DNA of 64,000 bases from Micromonospora pallida (GTDB taxonomy: Bacteria; Actinomycetota; Actinomycetes; Mycobacteriales; Micromonosporaceae): contig NZ_FMHW01000002.1 of the NCBI RefSeq assembly GCF_900090325.1, positions 2,666,001-2,730,000 on the forward strand, in the 5' to 3' direction. The position numbers were made by a program, and so were the translations under genes. The first letter of the stretch is position 1, and every line of letters starts with the position of its first letter. Of this stretch, positions 48,686-57,823 are shown piece after piece. The notes below the pieces were generated by a model. It saw nothing but the letters and a program-made list of their open reading frames with translations. It searched no databases and was not told the origin of the DNA.

Positions 48686-50320
48686 ATGACCGTGCCTGCC
48701 CCACGCGCATCGACCGAGCCCAGCGCGCCGCCGGGCGACACACCGGTACAGCCGGACGGTCAGCCACGGGAGATCGACTGGACGGTGCTCGGCGTCGCCG
48801 CCGCGGTGTCCGCGCTCTTCGTCCTGTGGGGCATCGTGGCCACCGACAACCTGACGTCGGTCACCGGCGCGGCGCTCGACTGGGTGGTCAAGGCGTTCGG
48901 CTGGGTCTTCGTACTGGCCAGCGCCGCCTTCGTGGTGCTGTCGGTGTGGCTGGCGCTGAGTCGGTACGGCCGGATCAAGCTCGGCCGCGACGACGAGAAG
49001 CCGGAGTTCTCCACCGTTTCCTGGGTGGCGATGATGTTCAGCGCCGGCATGGGCATCGGCCTGATGTTCTGGGGTGCGGCCGAGCCGCTGTCCCACCTGG
49101 GCACTCCGCCGCGCGGCCTCAACGAACCGAACTCCCCGCAGGCCGCCCGGGTGGCCATGGAGTACTCGTTCTTCCACTGGGCGCTGCACCCGTGGGCGAT
49201 CTACGCCGTGGTCGGTCTGGCGCTGGCGTACTTCACCTTCCGCAAGGGCCGGCGCGGCCTGATCAGCAGCGCGTTCTTCCCGCTCATCGGGGAGCGCGCG
49301 CACCGCGGTCCCGGAAAGGCCATCGACATTTTCGCCATCTTCGCGACGCTGTTCGGATCGGCCGTCTCCCTCGGTCTCGGTGCCCTCCAGATCAACAGCG
49401 GGTTGACGAACCTCTGGGACGTGCCGAAGTCGACTCCGCTGGCGATCGGCATCATCGCCGTACTCACCGTGGCATTCGTGGTGTCCGCCGTCACCGGGGT
49501 CAAGCGCGGTATCCAGTTCCTCTCGAACACCAACATGGTGCTCGCGGTGGTACTGCTGTTCTTCCTGTTCGTGGTGGGCCCGACGATCTTCATCCTGAAC
49601 ACGCTCACCGCGTCGACCGGCGGTTACCTCTACGACCTCATCCCGATGAGCTTCCGCACCGGCGCCTTCGGCGGCGAGGAGTGGATGGCGGGCTGGACCA
49701 TCTTCTACTGGGCCTGGTGGATCTCCTGGACCCCGTTCGTCGGTTCCTTCATCGCCCGGATCTCCCGGGGCCGCACGATCCGTCAGTTCGTCCTCGGGGT
49801 GGTGGCCATCCCGAGCCTCGTCAGCTTCGTCTGGTTCTCGGTCTTCGGCGGCACCGCCATCGACCTGCAACTGCGCGGCACCGACCTGTCGGCCGCCGTG
49901 GCGGAAAGCCCGGAGGCCGCCCTCTTCGCGGTCCTGCGGGAGTTCCCGTTCTTCACCGTCACCGCGATCCTGGTGATGGTTCTGGTGGCACTCTTCTTCG
50001 TCAGCGGAGCCGACGCGGCGTCGGTGGTAATGGGCACGCTCTCCGCCCGCGGCAGCATCGAGCCGAAGAGCTGGCTGGTCGCCATGTGGGGCGTACTGAC
50101 CGGGCTGGTGGCCGCGGTGCTGCTGCTCGCCGGCGGACTGTCCGCCCTCCAGTCGCTGACCATCCTCGCCGCGCTGCCGTTCCTGTTCGTGATGGTCGGC
50201 ATGGTCGCCGGGCTGCTCCGCGAGCTGCGCCGCGAACCGCTCGCCGCGACGATGTCCCCCGAGATCCGGGCCCTGACGGCCGCCGCACGGCCGGCGACCG
50301 CGAAACCCGAGGTCCACTGA
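48686..50320 (+). CDS. BCCT-family betaine/choline/carnitine transporter
   Basis: This 544-residue secondary transporter of compatible solutes has 12 membrane spans. The conserved substrate-site Trp-rich segment FYWAWWISWTPFVG and the family signature GMGIGLMFWGAAEPLSH are present. ATG 48686 has GGAGG ten bases upstream; an in-frame ATG 13 codons earlier lacks a better site. Short N- and C-terminal tails suggest a simpler regulation than in BetP. It is followed by a strong hairpin terminator. Confidence 0.94.
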   Translation: MTVPAPRASTEPSAPPGDTPVQPDGQPREIDWTVLGVAAAVSALFVLWGIVATDNLTSVTGAALDWVVKAFGWVFVLASAAFVVLSVWLALSRYGRIKLGRDDEKPEFSTVSWVAMMFSAGMGIGLMFWGAAEPLSHLGTPPRGLNEPNSPQAARVAMEYSFFHWALHPWAIYAVVGLALAYFTFRKGRRGLISSAFFPLIGERAHRGPGKAIDIFAIFATLFGSAVSLGLGALQINSGLTNLWDVPKSTPLAIGIIAVLTVAFVVSAVTGVKRGIQFLSNTNMVLAVVLLFFLFVVGPTIFILNTLTASTGGYLYDLIPMSFRTGAFGGEEWMAGWTIFYWAWWISWTPFVGSFIARISRGRTIRQFVLGVVAIPSLVSFVWFSVFGGTAIDLQLRGTDLSAAVAESPEAALFAVLREFPFFTVTAILVMVLVALFFVSGADAASVVMGTLSARGSIEPKSWLVAMWGVLTGLVAAVLLLAGGLSALQSLTILAALPFLFVMVGMVAGLLRELRREPLAATMSPEIRALTAAARPATAKPEVH

Positions 50321-50331
50321 CCACGCCCGCG

Positions 50332-50368
50332 ACGCGGGCCGCCCCCGGACTGGGGGCGGCCCGCGTCA
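50332..50368. terminator. Hairpin between BCCT and the convergent membrane gene
   Basis: Perfect 16-base arms (GACGCGGGCCGCCCCC and its complement) with a 5-base loop GGACT lie 11 bases after the BCCT stop. The right arm runs over the last bases of the convergent gene, so one hairpin serves both. Confidence 0.8.
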
Positions 50369-51376
50369 GGGGACCTGCGCGGGGCGCCCCTGGCAGCGCG
50401 GGTCGGTGGGGAGCGCGTCCTGGGTCGGCGCGAGCCACTCCAGCGCGGTCCGCTCGACGTGCCAGCCACGCACGTCGACCCGGCTGGTCGGGACCTGTTC
50501 CGGCTCTGGGCACAGCGTCTTGGAGACGACCTGGTCGTTCGGCACGAAGTGGACCGTTCCCCGCCCGTCCAGCAGGGTGGTCATCCGGTCGTCGACACTG
50601 ATCAGATGACCGCGCAGCACCACCGGGCGGTTGTCCGGCCGAGGATCCGGGTCCACCTCGACGGCCTGAATGGGCAGGATCGGCGCGCGCAGGAAGATCG
50701 CGCCCACCACGATCGGCGCCACCAGGGCACCGGCGAGCGCCGCCCAGTGGGTGACCAGCCGCGCCGACGACGACGGCACCGGGCCGGTGAGGAACGCGGC
50801 GAACGCGGGTGGCAGGAGCAGCAGCAGCGCCGTGACGTGCTCGCCCGCGTCGACGGCAGCGGCGATGCCGGGCGCCAGCCAGGCGTACGCCACCAGTGCC
50901 GATCCGACGGGCAGCGCGACGCCGGTCGTCCGGCGGACCAGCCGGTTGCCCGGATACCGCTGGCGGGCCACCAGGCCGATGATCGCCACGGTCAGCATCA
51001 GCAGGGTGGGCAGGAAACGCAACTGCCAGGTGAGTACGGCCAACCCGACGGCCAGGGCGACCACCCAGTCCGGCATCCACCGGGTGATCCGGGCCAGCAG
51101 CGAGGTGCTCTGGTCGGTGGCCGCGCTCACCGCGAGGAGGGCGCCCAGCATCCGGAGCACGAGGAGCACCGCGGGCACGACCCAGACCATCGTGATGAGC
51201 AGTGCGCTGGTCATCCCGAGCGGGCTGATGTGCTGCACCACCAACAGCATGGTGGACAGGTTCTGTCGGCTCAGGTACCAGACCCGCAGGACGAGCAGCA
51301 GCAGGGGGAAGGCCGGCAGCACGGTGAGCAGCCACTGCTGCTGGGCGCGGACCGGCGCTGGGGTCTGCTCGCTCAT
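50366..51376 (-). CDS. Polytopic membrane protein, partner of a binding protein
   Basis: This 336-residue integral membrane protein has about seven predicted spans between residues 12 and 240 and an exported or cytoplasmic C-terminal tail of about 85 residues (RPDNRPVVLRGHLISVDD to EWLAPTQ). No ABC ATPase or permease motif is present. The ATG overlaps the stop of the upstream binding-protein gene by 4 bases. A binding protein plus a membrane protein without an ATPase recalls the GlnH-GlnX sensor pair that works with PknG in mycobacteria; this parallel is inference. The C-terminal residues VDVRGWHVE also resemble the C terminus of the binding protein (VDVRRWPWE). Confidence 0.7.
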   Translation of the reverse strand: MSEQTPAPVRAQQQWLLTVLPAFPLLLLVLRVWYLSRQNLSTMLLVVQHISPLGMTSALLITMVWVVPAVLLVLRMLGALLAVSAATDQSTSLLARITRWMPDWVVALAVGLAVLTWQLRFLPTLLMLTVAIIGLVARQRYPGNRLVRRTTGVALPVGSALVAYAWLAPGIAAAVDAGEHVTALLLLLPPAFAAFLTGPVPSSSARLVTHWAALAGALVAPIVVGAIFLRAPILPIQAVEVDPDPRPDNRPVVLRGHLISVDDRMTTLLDGRGTVHFVPNDQVVSKTLCPEPEQVPTSRVDVRGWHVERTALEWLAPTQDALPTDPRCQGRPAQVP

Positions 51377-52350
51377 GGCGCCAGCGCCGACCACTCCCAG
51401 GGCCAGCGGCGCACGTCCACCCGCCGGGCGTCCGGTTGTCGGTCCACGGCCACCTGCTGCGGCAGGGACGCCGGCTGCGCCGGACGGAGGTGCCGGTCGA
51501 ACGCGTCCTCCCAACGCCGGTCGGCCGGATCGTGCAGGGAGTCGTAGAGCGCCAGGTTGACCAGGTCACGCAGGGCGGTGTTGGCACCGGTGTTGATTCC
51601 CCAGTACTCCTCGGTGGCCTGGCCGATGTCGTGCAGCTTCAGCCGCTGGGGGTCTCGCGCCACGAAACCGGCCAGCAGCGCGGCGTCCTGGGTCACCGCC
51701 TCCACCCGGCCCGCCAGCAGGTCCTCGATGCACTGGCTGGTCCGCAGCCGGTTGGCCGGCACCACGCCGGCCTGCGCGGCGGGGCTCTCGGAGGTCGAGG
51801 TCGAGATGCTGCACACCTTACGTCCGCGCAGGTCGTCGTAGGTGTTGACCACGCCGTGGTCGCGCCGGGTCACCACCGACTGCTCGGTCCGCAGGTAGGG
51901 CTCGGAGAACGTCACCCCGGGCGAGTCCTCGCGCTCCTCGGTGATGCTGTAGCTGGCCACCACGAGGTCCACCGTGACGAACCGGTTGTCCGAGGTCCGG
52001 GCCTGCATCTTGCCCCGGTCCTCGCTCTCGATGGGCAGCAGCCGCACCTCGGTCCGCCGGAACCCGAGATCCGCGGCCACCAGGTAGGCGATGTCGATGT
52101 CGAAGCCGGAGAAGACGCCGGTGTCGGCGTCGAGCAGGCTGACGCCCGGATTGTCGTCATGTACGCCGATCAGCAACTCCTGTTTGCCGATCAGACCCGC
52201 CCGCTGGCGCAGGTCCTCCTCGGACGGTGGGCCGGCACGGACCACGACCACGTACCCGACCGCGACCACCGTCGCGAGCAGCGCCACCACTGCGGTGAGC
52301 CGTACGACGCCCAGCCAGCGTCGCACGCTCGGTTCCGGCTCCTGGTCCAC
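51373..52350 (-). CDS. Membrane-anchored amino-acid binding protein (SBP family 3)
   Basis: This 325-residue protein has one N-terminal membrane anchor (about residues 14-36) and an extracellular solute-binding domain of family 3: GVHDDNPGVSLLDADTGVFSGFDIDIAYLVA and YLRTEQSVV are the usual motifs for polar amino acids such as Glu or Asp. It lacks a lipobox Cys. GTG 52350 is the start, with GGTGAAG upstream. It is first in a two-gene unit with the polytopic protein. No cognate ABC ATPase is close, which suggests sensing rather than uptake. Confidence 0.82.
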   Translation of the reverse strand: MDQEPEPSVRRWLGVVRLTAVVALLATVVAVGYVVVVRAGPPSEEDLRQRAGLIGKQELLIGVHDDNPGVSLLDADTGVFSGFDIDIAYLVAADLGFRRTEVRLLPIESEDRGKMQARTSDNRFVTVDLVVASYSITEEREDSPGVTFSEPYLRTEQSVVTRRDHGVVNTYDDLRGRKVCSISTSTSESPAAQAGVVPANRLRTSQCIEDLLAGRVEAVTQDAALLAGFVARDPQRLKLHDIGQATEEYWGINTGANTALRDLVNLALYDSLHDPADRRWEDAFDRHLRPAQPASLPQQVAVDRQPDARRVDVRRWPWEWSALAP

Positions 52351-52488
52351 GCTTCACCGACCTCTCGACTGCGGTGAGTACCGACGTTGTACCAGAAGTC
52401 GGCAAGTGCGGGCAGTTCGCGCGCCGGCGACCCGGTCCCGGTCGAGCACCGCGCCGCCGGCGCGCCCGGGGCGCCGCGTGACGGCAGC

Positions 52489-52535
52489 CCTGGTCGGGAC
52501 CGCGCCTCCCGTCCCGGGATGCCTGACCGACCAGG
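52489..52535 (-). terminator. Possible hairpin downstream of the small secreted protein
   Basis: Arms CCTGGTCGG and CCGACCAGG are complementary and enclose an inner pair GGGAC/GTCCC. It lies about 40 bases beyond the stop of the secreted protein on the minus strand. Confidence 0.4.
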
Positions 52536-52575
52536 GGCTGGCGTCAGGTCAAACGGGGGTCACGCCACGATCGGG

Positions 52576-52968
52576 TCAGCAGGACTGCGCGGCCGGGGAG
52601 TACGCGACGAGCGTGCCGGCGCTGGCCTTGGCGCGACAGTACCCGCGTTCGGCGGGATCCATGAAGTAGGCGAGCGCCGCCGTGCCGTCGGCGGACTGCT
52701 GCAGGTGGTAGAGGGCGTCCGGGAGTTCCTGGTACGGGCCGGCGGGTGTCGCCGCCTGCTCCAGGACAATGTCGATCGGGCCGCTGCATCCACCGGAGAG
52801 CTTGGCCGAGGCGGTCTGCATACCGATGGAGTAGTAGAGGTTGGTGACCGTCAACGAGCAGGCCGTGCTCTGGTCGGGTGCTGCGGCGACCGCCGTGGCC
52901 GGGGTCGCGGCGGCGGCGATCAGGCCACCGGCGAGTACGGCCGCACCGACGAGACTGCGGATACGCAT
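52576..52968 (-). CDS. Small secreted Cys-containing protein
   Basis: This 130-residue protein has a clear Sec signal peptide (residues 1-30, ending ATAVAAA). The mature domain of about 100 residues has four Cys that could form two disulphides (ACSLTV, GGCSGP, GYCRAK, and the final QSC). No family is recognised. ATG 52968 has GGGAGGA eight bases upstream. It lies between the binding-protein unit and a divergent membrane-protein gene. A cell-surface or secreted role is inferred. Confidence 0.72.
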   Translation of the reverse strand: MRIRSLVGAAVLAGGLIAAAATPATAVAAAPDQSTACSLTVTNLYYSIGMQTASAKLSGGCSGPIDIVLEQAATPAGPYQELPDALYHLQQSADGTAALAYFMDPAERGYCRAKASAGTLVAYSPAAQSC

Positions 52969-53170
52969 GATTCGTCCTCCCACGTCAGGTCGTGTAGAAA
53001 TTTTCCACCGACAATCGGATCCTGGCAAAGAAATGCCGGCCGGGGAACCCCTGGACGGCGACCGACCGGGACGGCCACCCCGGCACCCCGGCCGGGACCG
53101 CCTCGGCCCGGCGCCCTTGGCCGTACCACATAGGATCGTGGCCCGTCAGGTCGGCAGAGGAGGAACATCG

Positions 53171-54712
53171 ATGAGTCGCGCGCTGCGGGTGGGTACGCCC
53201 CTCCTTCTGCTCTTCCTGCTCGGCGCCGTCGGCTGGTACGCCTCGTACGCCACCACGGTCCTCGTGTGGGAGCTGCGCAAACTCGTACCCTGGCTGGTGG
53301 CGCCGGCGCTGGTGACCCTCCTCGGCGGGGCACCGATCCTGCTGCACCGGCTCCGCCACCGACGCCGCACGGGCGGACGCACACCCGTGGCGACCGGCGG
53401 AACCGTCGTCCTCGGCTGGCTGGGCGCCGCCGTCGGCCTGGCCCTGGGGGTGCTCTGGCTGTTCTACGGCCAGTACCTCCAGGACCGGGCGTACGTGGCC
53501 ACCATGCGGGTGGTCACCGATCCGGTCCCGGAGTTGACCGCACGCGCCCCGTACCTGGTCGGCGAGGCGCAGGCCGCGCCCAACCTGGGCGACGTCACCG
53601 GCGAGATCACCGACGTCAGCTACCTGCCCGACGCCGACCGGTTCGCCGTCCTGGTCGAACGACGCGGCTGGCTGACCGGCTACGAGGTCGGACTGGTGCA
53701 GGAGGTGCCACTCGGCGGCAAGGGCCGGGAACAGCAGCGGTGCCGCTTCGACGAGTCGGCGTCGGCGCGGATCGGCGGCTGGTTCACCCACAACCTGGCC
53801 CGGAAGATCTCCGCCGAGCGGCGCTGGGCCCGCTTCTCCGACGAGGACGCGTACGTCCACTGCCAGGGCGACACCCCCATCGTGGTGGTGCCGCTGAAGC
53901 GGCAGACCGGAATCCTGGTGGTGACCGAACGGCCGGCCGGGGTAGCCCGGTACGACGGCGCGACCGGCAAGGTCACGATCACCGACGACACGTCCAACGT
54001 GCCCGGACCGTCCTATCCGATCAGTCTGGCCGCCCAACAGCGGGAGGGCACCGCCGCCGTCGGCAGCTTCGCCGACTGGTGGTTCGAGCGCAGCGGCTGG
54101 GACGCCTCGGAGGACGGCGCCAACGAGGGCAACGAGTCCGAGTTCACCCTGCGCCACCGGGACGGCGGTGGACGCAGCGCGTACGTCACCCCGCTCACCC
54201 CGCAGGGCGAGGCCAGTTCGGTGGTGGCCGTGTCGACGGTGCCGACCCGGCACTCCGGGCGCGGTCTCGCGCCGCTGACCGTGCACCGGCTCAACCCGAC
54301 CTGGTCGTCCCCGCAGGCGATCGCCGCGCTGATCAAGGCGGAGTACCGGGACGTGTGCTGCTGGAACGACGACCGGGTGTTCGAGGTGGTGCCGACCGGC
54401 GGCAGCACGTGGACCGCGACGCTCGGCAGCGAGCAGAGCATCCGCTACCGGGTGGAGGGCCGGGGCCAGATCAACGGCCGGGAGGCGACCTGCCTGAAGG
54501 ACGCCGACGGCGTGCTGATCCGTTGCGCGTACGCCGCACCCGGCTCGCCGGAGGAGCAGGAACTGCAACGCCGGGAGCAGCAGAAGCAACAGGAACAGGC
54601 GGCGAACGGCGGCACGGATCCGGCCGACCTGGCCCGGTACAGCGACGAGCAGTTGGCCGACCTGAACCGCCAGGTGTCCGAGGAGATCAACCGCCGTCTC
54701 AAGGAGCGGTAG
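53171..54712 (+). CDS. Membrane protein with large extracellular domain
   Basis: This 513-residue protein has three N-terminal membrane spans (about residues 8-26, 37-56 and 80-103). The region of about 350 residues that follows is beta-rich and carries Cys residues (QRCRFDESA, DVCCWNDD, REATCLKD). It ends in a Gln/Glu-rich coiled segment (EEQELQRREQQKQQEQ) and a helical tail. No known family. ATG 53171 has AGAGGAGG seven bases upstream, a very strong site. It is convergent with the kinase operon across a 15-base-pair hairpin. Confidence 0.75.
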   Translation: MSRALRVGTPLLLLFLLGAVGWYASYATTVLVWELRKLVPWLVAPALVTLLGGAPILLHRLRHRRRTGGRTPVATGGTVVLGWLGAAVGLALGVLWLFYGQYLQDRAYVATMRVVTDPVPELTARAPYLVGEAQAAPNLGDVTGEITDVSYLPDADRFAVLVERRGWLTGYEVGLVQEVPLGGKGREQQRCRFDESASARIGGWFTHNLARKISAERRWARFSDEDAYVHCQGDTPIVVVPLKRQTGILVVTERPAGVARYDGATGKVTITDDTSNVPGPSYPISLAAQQREGTAAVGSFADWWFERSGWDASEDGANEGNESEFTLRHRDGGGRSAYVTPLTPQGEASSVVAVSTVPTRHSGRGLAPLTVHRLNPTWSSPQAIAALIKAEYRDVCCWNDDRVFEVVPTGGSTWTATLGSEQSIRYRVEGRGQINGREATCLKDADGVLIRCAYAAPGSPEEQELQRREQQKQQEQAANGGTDPADLARYSDEQLADLNRQVSEEINRRLKER

Positions 54713-54717
54713 CGGTC

Positions 54718-54754
54718 GGCGGTGGGCCACCCCGGGCGTGGGTGGCCCACCGCC
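54718..54754. terminator. Hairpin between convergent genes
   Basis: Two perfect 15-base arms (GGCGGTGGGCCACCC and its complement) with a 7-base loop lie six bases after the plus-strand stop and eight bases beyond the minus-strand stop. Confidence 0.8.
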
Positions 54755-54761
54755 GGTCCGG

Positions 54762-55403
54762 TCAGGACTGGTCGGGCAGGACCTCGCCGGTGATGGCGCG
54801 GGAGCGCTGCGCCACGGCCGCGCTGATCGGTGCGAGCGCCGGGAGCTGCATGCCCTGCGGGCCGAAGATCAGCCAGGCGACCGCGACCGCGTACCACGGC
54901 GCCGCCGGCCCGTGCAGCATCAGCGGGTTCCCCTCCTGGTAGCGGAGGATGAACGACCACTGGGTCAGGTCGGCAGTCAGCTCCACCACGCCGTTGTGCC
55001 AGAAGCTCAGCAGGTTGCCCTGGTAGTCCCCGAGCAGCCGCTGGTTGGACAGGATCATCCGCACCTGCGCCTGGTCCCGCCACTGCGCCGCCGCCATCGC
55101 CTGGGCTCGGCTGCGGGCACTGGAATTGGCAATGGCGTCACCGGCCATGCCGGCCAGCACGAAACCCGTCGAGCCGAACCAGAAGTGGTTGCTCTCCCGG
55201 TACTGCACGCTCGTGCCGTAGAAACGCGCGTACCCCAGCACCGTGTCACTGAAGATCGTCTCGTCCTGGCCCAGCCGCATCCCGGTGGGGGGCAGGGCGA
55301 CCAGCCGCCCACCACCCGCCAGGTGCTCGTACAGCCGACACGCGCTGCTCCAGCCGTCGCTCAGTACGGCTTCGAGGGCGGCGGACTCCTTGCGGCGGTT
55401 CAT
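54762..55403 (-). CDS. Hypothetical protein, last gene of the kinase-ABC operon
   Basis: This 213-residue protein has no signal peptide and no clear membrane span except one moderately hydrophobic stretch near residues 172-190 (WYAVAVAWLIFGPQG). It is rich in aromatic residues and looks like a compact alpha/beta domain, perhaps a ligand-binding or membrane-associated lipocalin-like fold, which is speculation. The ATG overlaps the stop of the FHA-ABC gene by 4 bases. Tight coupling suggests a protein made with that transporter. Confidence 0.65.
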   Translation of the reverse strand: MNRRKESAALEAVLSDGWSSACRLYEHLAGGGRLVALPPTGMRLGQDETIFSDTVLGYARFYGTSVQYRESNHFWFGSTGFVLAGMAGDAIANSSARSRAQAMAAAQWRDQAQVRMILSNQRLLGDYQGNLLSFWHNGVVELTADLTQWSFILRYQEGNPLMLHGPAAPWYAVAVAWLIFGPQGMQLPALAPISAAVAQRSRAITGEVLPDQS

Positions 55404-57823
55404 GTGCGCTTCCTCCGGCTCTCCAGTACGGGCTCGTGACGGCGGAGCGCCCACCGCACCGCCCCGGTCAGCAGAACGGTCTGGCCGACCAGGACGGCCA
55501 TCGCCCAGCTCCAGGCACCGGTGGTGTGCGCCCAGAGCGCCTCCGGCGTGGGCTTGAGCATAATCGCGCGCAGGTCCACCGTGGCCGCTGCCGCCGCGTA
55601 CCCCCAGCGAGCCGGGGCCAGCCAGGATAGCTGTTCGATGCCGGTGCGCCCGACCACGGCGAACAGCCCGCCACAGAGGACGAGCTGTGCCATCACCAGC
55701 CCGACCAGCACCGGCATGGTCTGCTCGCTGGTGGACACGTACACGCTGACCAGCAGCCCCAGCACGGTGGCGGCCAGGGTGGTCAGCCAGACCACCACGA
55801 TCAGCTCGACCAGTGGCGCGCCCAGTACGAGCGCGTCGGCCGGCGCCGACCGCCCGACCAGGCCGAGCAGGACGAACAGCGCCGCCTGGCAGGCGTTCAG
55901 GACGGCGAACACGACCAGCTTCGCGCCCAGGTAGGCCCCGGGCGCCATGCCCACCGCCCGTTCCCGGCGGTAGATCGCGCCCTCCCCGACGAACTCCCGG
56001 ATCCCGCCGGCCAGCCCGATGAAGATCGCCCCGGTGATCAGGATGACCAGCAGTTCGGCGGCCTCGGTGCTGCGCCCGGGCGGCTCGGCGGGCACCCCGA
56101 GACCGTCGGACCCGGGGACCACGTGCAGCAGAATCGCGAGGCCCACCGGCAGGCCCAGAGAGAGGGCCGCGTACAGCCGGTCGGCGAGGGTGACCGCGAC
56201 CGTGCGGCGGGCGAGGATCGCCGCCTGCCGCCACCAGCCCTGGCGCGGCGGCGCCGGGGCAGCCGCCGCCCGCTCGGCCGCCGGTGCGGCCTGGGCCGAC
56301 GGACGGGTGGCCGCGAACCGGGCAGCCCAGACGTCCGGTTCGGCGGCGACCGCGGTGAACACGTCGGCGTACTCGGCCGCGCCGAAGAAGGCGAGCACCT
56401 CGTCCGGCGGGCCGAAGTAGGCGACCTTGCCGCCCCGGGCCAGGACCAGCACCTGGTCGCACACGTTCAGGTGCAAGGGGCTGTGCGTCACCACCACGAC
56501 GGTCCGACCACGGTCGGCCAGCTCGCGCAGGCCGTGCATCACGTCGCGGTCGAGCGCCGGGTCCAGGCCGGAGGTCGGCTCGTCGAGGAAGAGCAGCGAG
56601 GGTTCGGTGAGCAGTTCCAGCGCCACCGAGGTGCGCTTGCGCTGCCCACCGGAGAGGGTGTCGATGCGCTGGTCGGCGTGCGCGGTGAGGGCGAGTTGCT
56701 CGAGCACCTCGTCGATGCGCTGGTCCCGTTCGGCGGGGGTCACGTCGGGGCCGAAGCGCAGCCCCGCCGCGTAGCGCAACGCGCGGCGCACGGTCAACTG
56801 GCGGTGCAGGATGTCGTCCTGCGGCACCAGGCCGATGCGGTGCCGCAGGTCGGCGTACTCGGCGTAGAGGTCGCGGTCCTGGTAGCGGACGGTGCCCGCC
56901 TGGGCCGGACGGTTACCGGTCAGCGCCCCCAGCAGCGTCGACTTGCCGGCGCCGCTCGGGCCGACCACGGCGAGCAGGCTGCACTCGTCCAGGTCGAACG
57001 AGACCTCCGAGAGCAGGGTTCGCCCGCCGACGGTGACCCCGAGCCCCTCTGCGCGCAGCGATACCCGGCCGGTGTCGACGTAGTCGTGCAGTGCGGTGCC
57101 GTCGAACACCATCTGGTGGTGTCCGAACGACAGGAGGTCCCCGCCGGAGAGCGTCGCCTGCCCGACCTGCTGTCCGTTGACGTAGGTGCCGTTGCGGGTG
57201 CCCAGGTCGACCACGCGGAAGCCGGTGCCGTCGCGGACCAGATCGGCGTGGTACCGGGAGACCAGCAGGTCGTCGAGGACGATGTCGTTGTCCGGCGCCC
57301 GCCCGATCCGGATCCGGTCCGCGGTCGGGTAGCTGGCCGAGGGGGCGCGGCCCGCCGCGAACCGTGCGCCGGGCGACGGCTGGCTGACCGGCCGCGCCTC
57401 AGCAGACCGGTCCAGGCCCGGCTCCGCGCGGCTGGCCTGGAGGTCGCCCGCCCGCGCCGGGGCGGTCACCGTGAGCGGGACGGCGGGCGGCCCCTCGGGG
57501 CGGAAGGTGAGCACCGGGCCGTCGACGGCGTTGCCGAGCCGCACCGAGCAGGCGGCGGTCAGCTCGAGCTCGTGCACCTGGCGGCCGTCGACGAACGTGC
57601 CGTTGCGGCTGGCCAGGTCCCGCAGGTGCCACCGTCCGGCCCGGTAGGTGAGTTCCAGGTGCTCGCGGGAGGCCCGCGAGTCGTCCAGGACGATCTCGCA
57701 GAGCGGATCACGGCCGATCCGCAGCGGCCCGCCGGCCGCCGTGACCCGTCGTTCCCCTCCCCCGCCGGGTACGCCGACGAGCAGCGTGCCGCTCACGTCG
57801 GCACCGTCGGCGGGGGTACTCAC
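55400..57823 (-). CDS. FHA-FHA-ABC exporter (Rv1747-like)
   Basis: This 807-residue transporter half has two phosphothreonine-binding FHA domains at its N terminus (about residues 20-100 and 165-250; each has IGR, RxH-type and NGT motifs). An ABC ATPase follows (about 260-480) with Walker A GPSGAGKST, signature LSGGQRKR and Walker B LLFLDEPTSG, then an ABC-2 type permease of about six spans (about 555-800). The same layout is found in mycobacterial Rv1747, which is regulated by phosphorylation by the neighbouring kinase PknF. The GTG start overlaps the upstream kinase stop by 4 bases. It probably exports a cell-envelope component under kinase control. Confidence 0.93.
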   Translation of the reverse strand: MSTPADGADVSGTLLVGVPGGGGERRVTAAGGPLRIGRDPLCEIVLDDSRASREHLELTYRAGRWHLRDLASRNGTFVDGRQVHELELTAACSVRLGNAVDGPVLTFRPEGPPAVPLTVTAPARAGDLQASRAEPGLDRSAEARPVSQPSPGARFAAGRAPSASYPTADRIRIGRAPDNDIVLDDLLVSRYHADLVRDGTGFRVVDLGTRNGTYVNGQQVGQATLSGGDLLSFGHHQMVFDGTALHDYVDTGRVSLRAEGLGVTVGGRTLLSEVSFDLDECSLLAVVGPSGAGKSTLLGALTGNRPAQAGTVRYQDRDLYAEYADLRHRIGLVPQDDILHRQLTVRRALRYAAGLRFGPDVTPAERDQRIDEVLEQLALTAHADQRIDTLSGGQRKRTSVALELLTEPSLLFLDEPTSGLDPALDRDVMHGLRELADRGRTVVVVTHSPLHLNVCDQVLVLARGGKVAYFGPPDEVLAFFGAAEYADVFTAVAAEPDVWAARFAATRPSAQAAPAAERAAAAPAPPRQGWWRQAAILARRTVAVTLADRLYAALSLGLPVGLAILLHVVPGSDGLGVPAEPPGRSTEAAELLVILITGAIFIGLAGGIREFVGEGAIYRRERAVGMAPGAYLGAKLVVFAVLNACQAALFVLLGLVGRSAPADALVLGAPLVELIVVVWLTTLAATVLGLLVSVYVSTSEQTMPVLVGLVMAQLVLCGGLFAVVGRTGIEQLSWLAPARWGYAAAAATVDLRAIMLKPTPEALWAHTTGAWSWAMAVLVGQTVLLTGAVRWALRRHEPVLESRRKRT

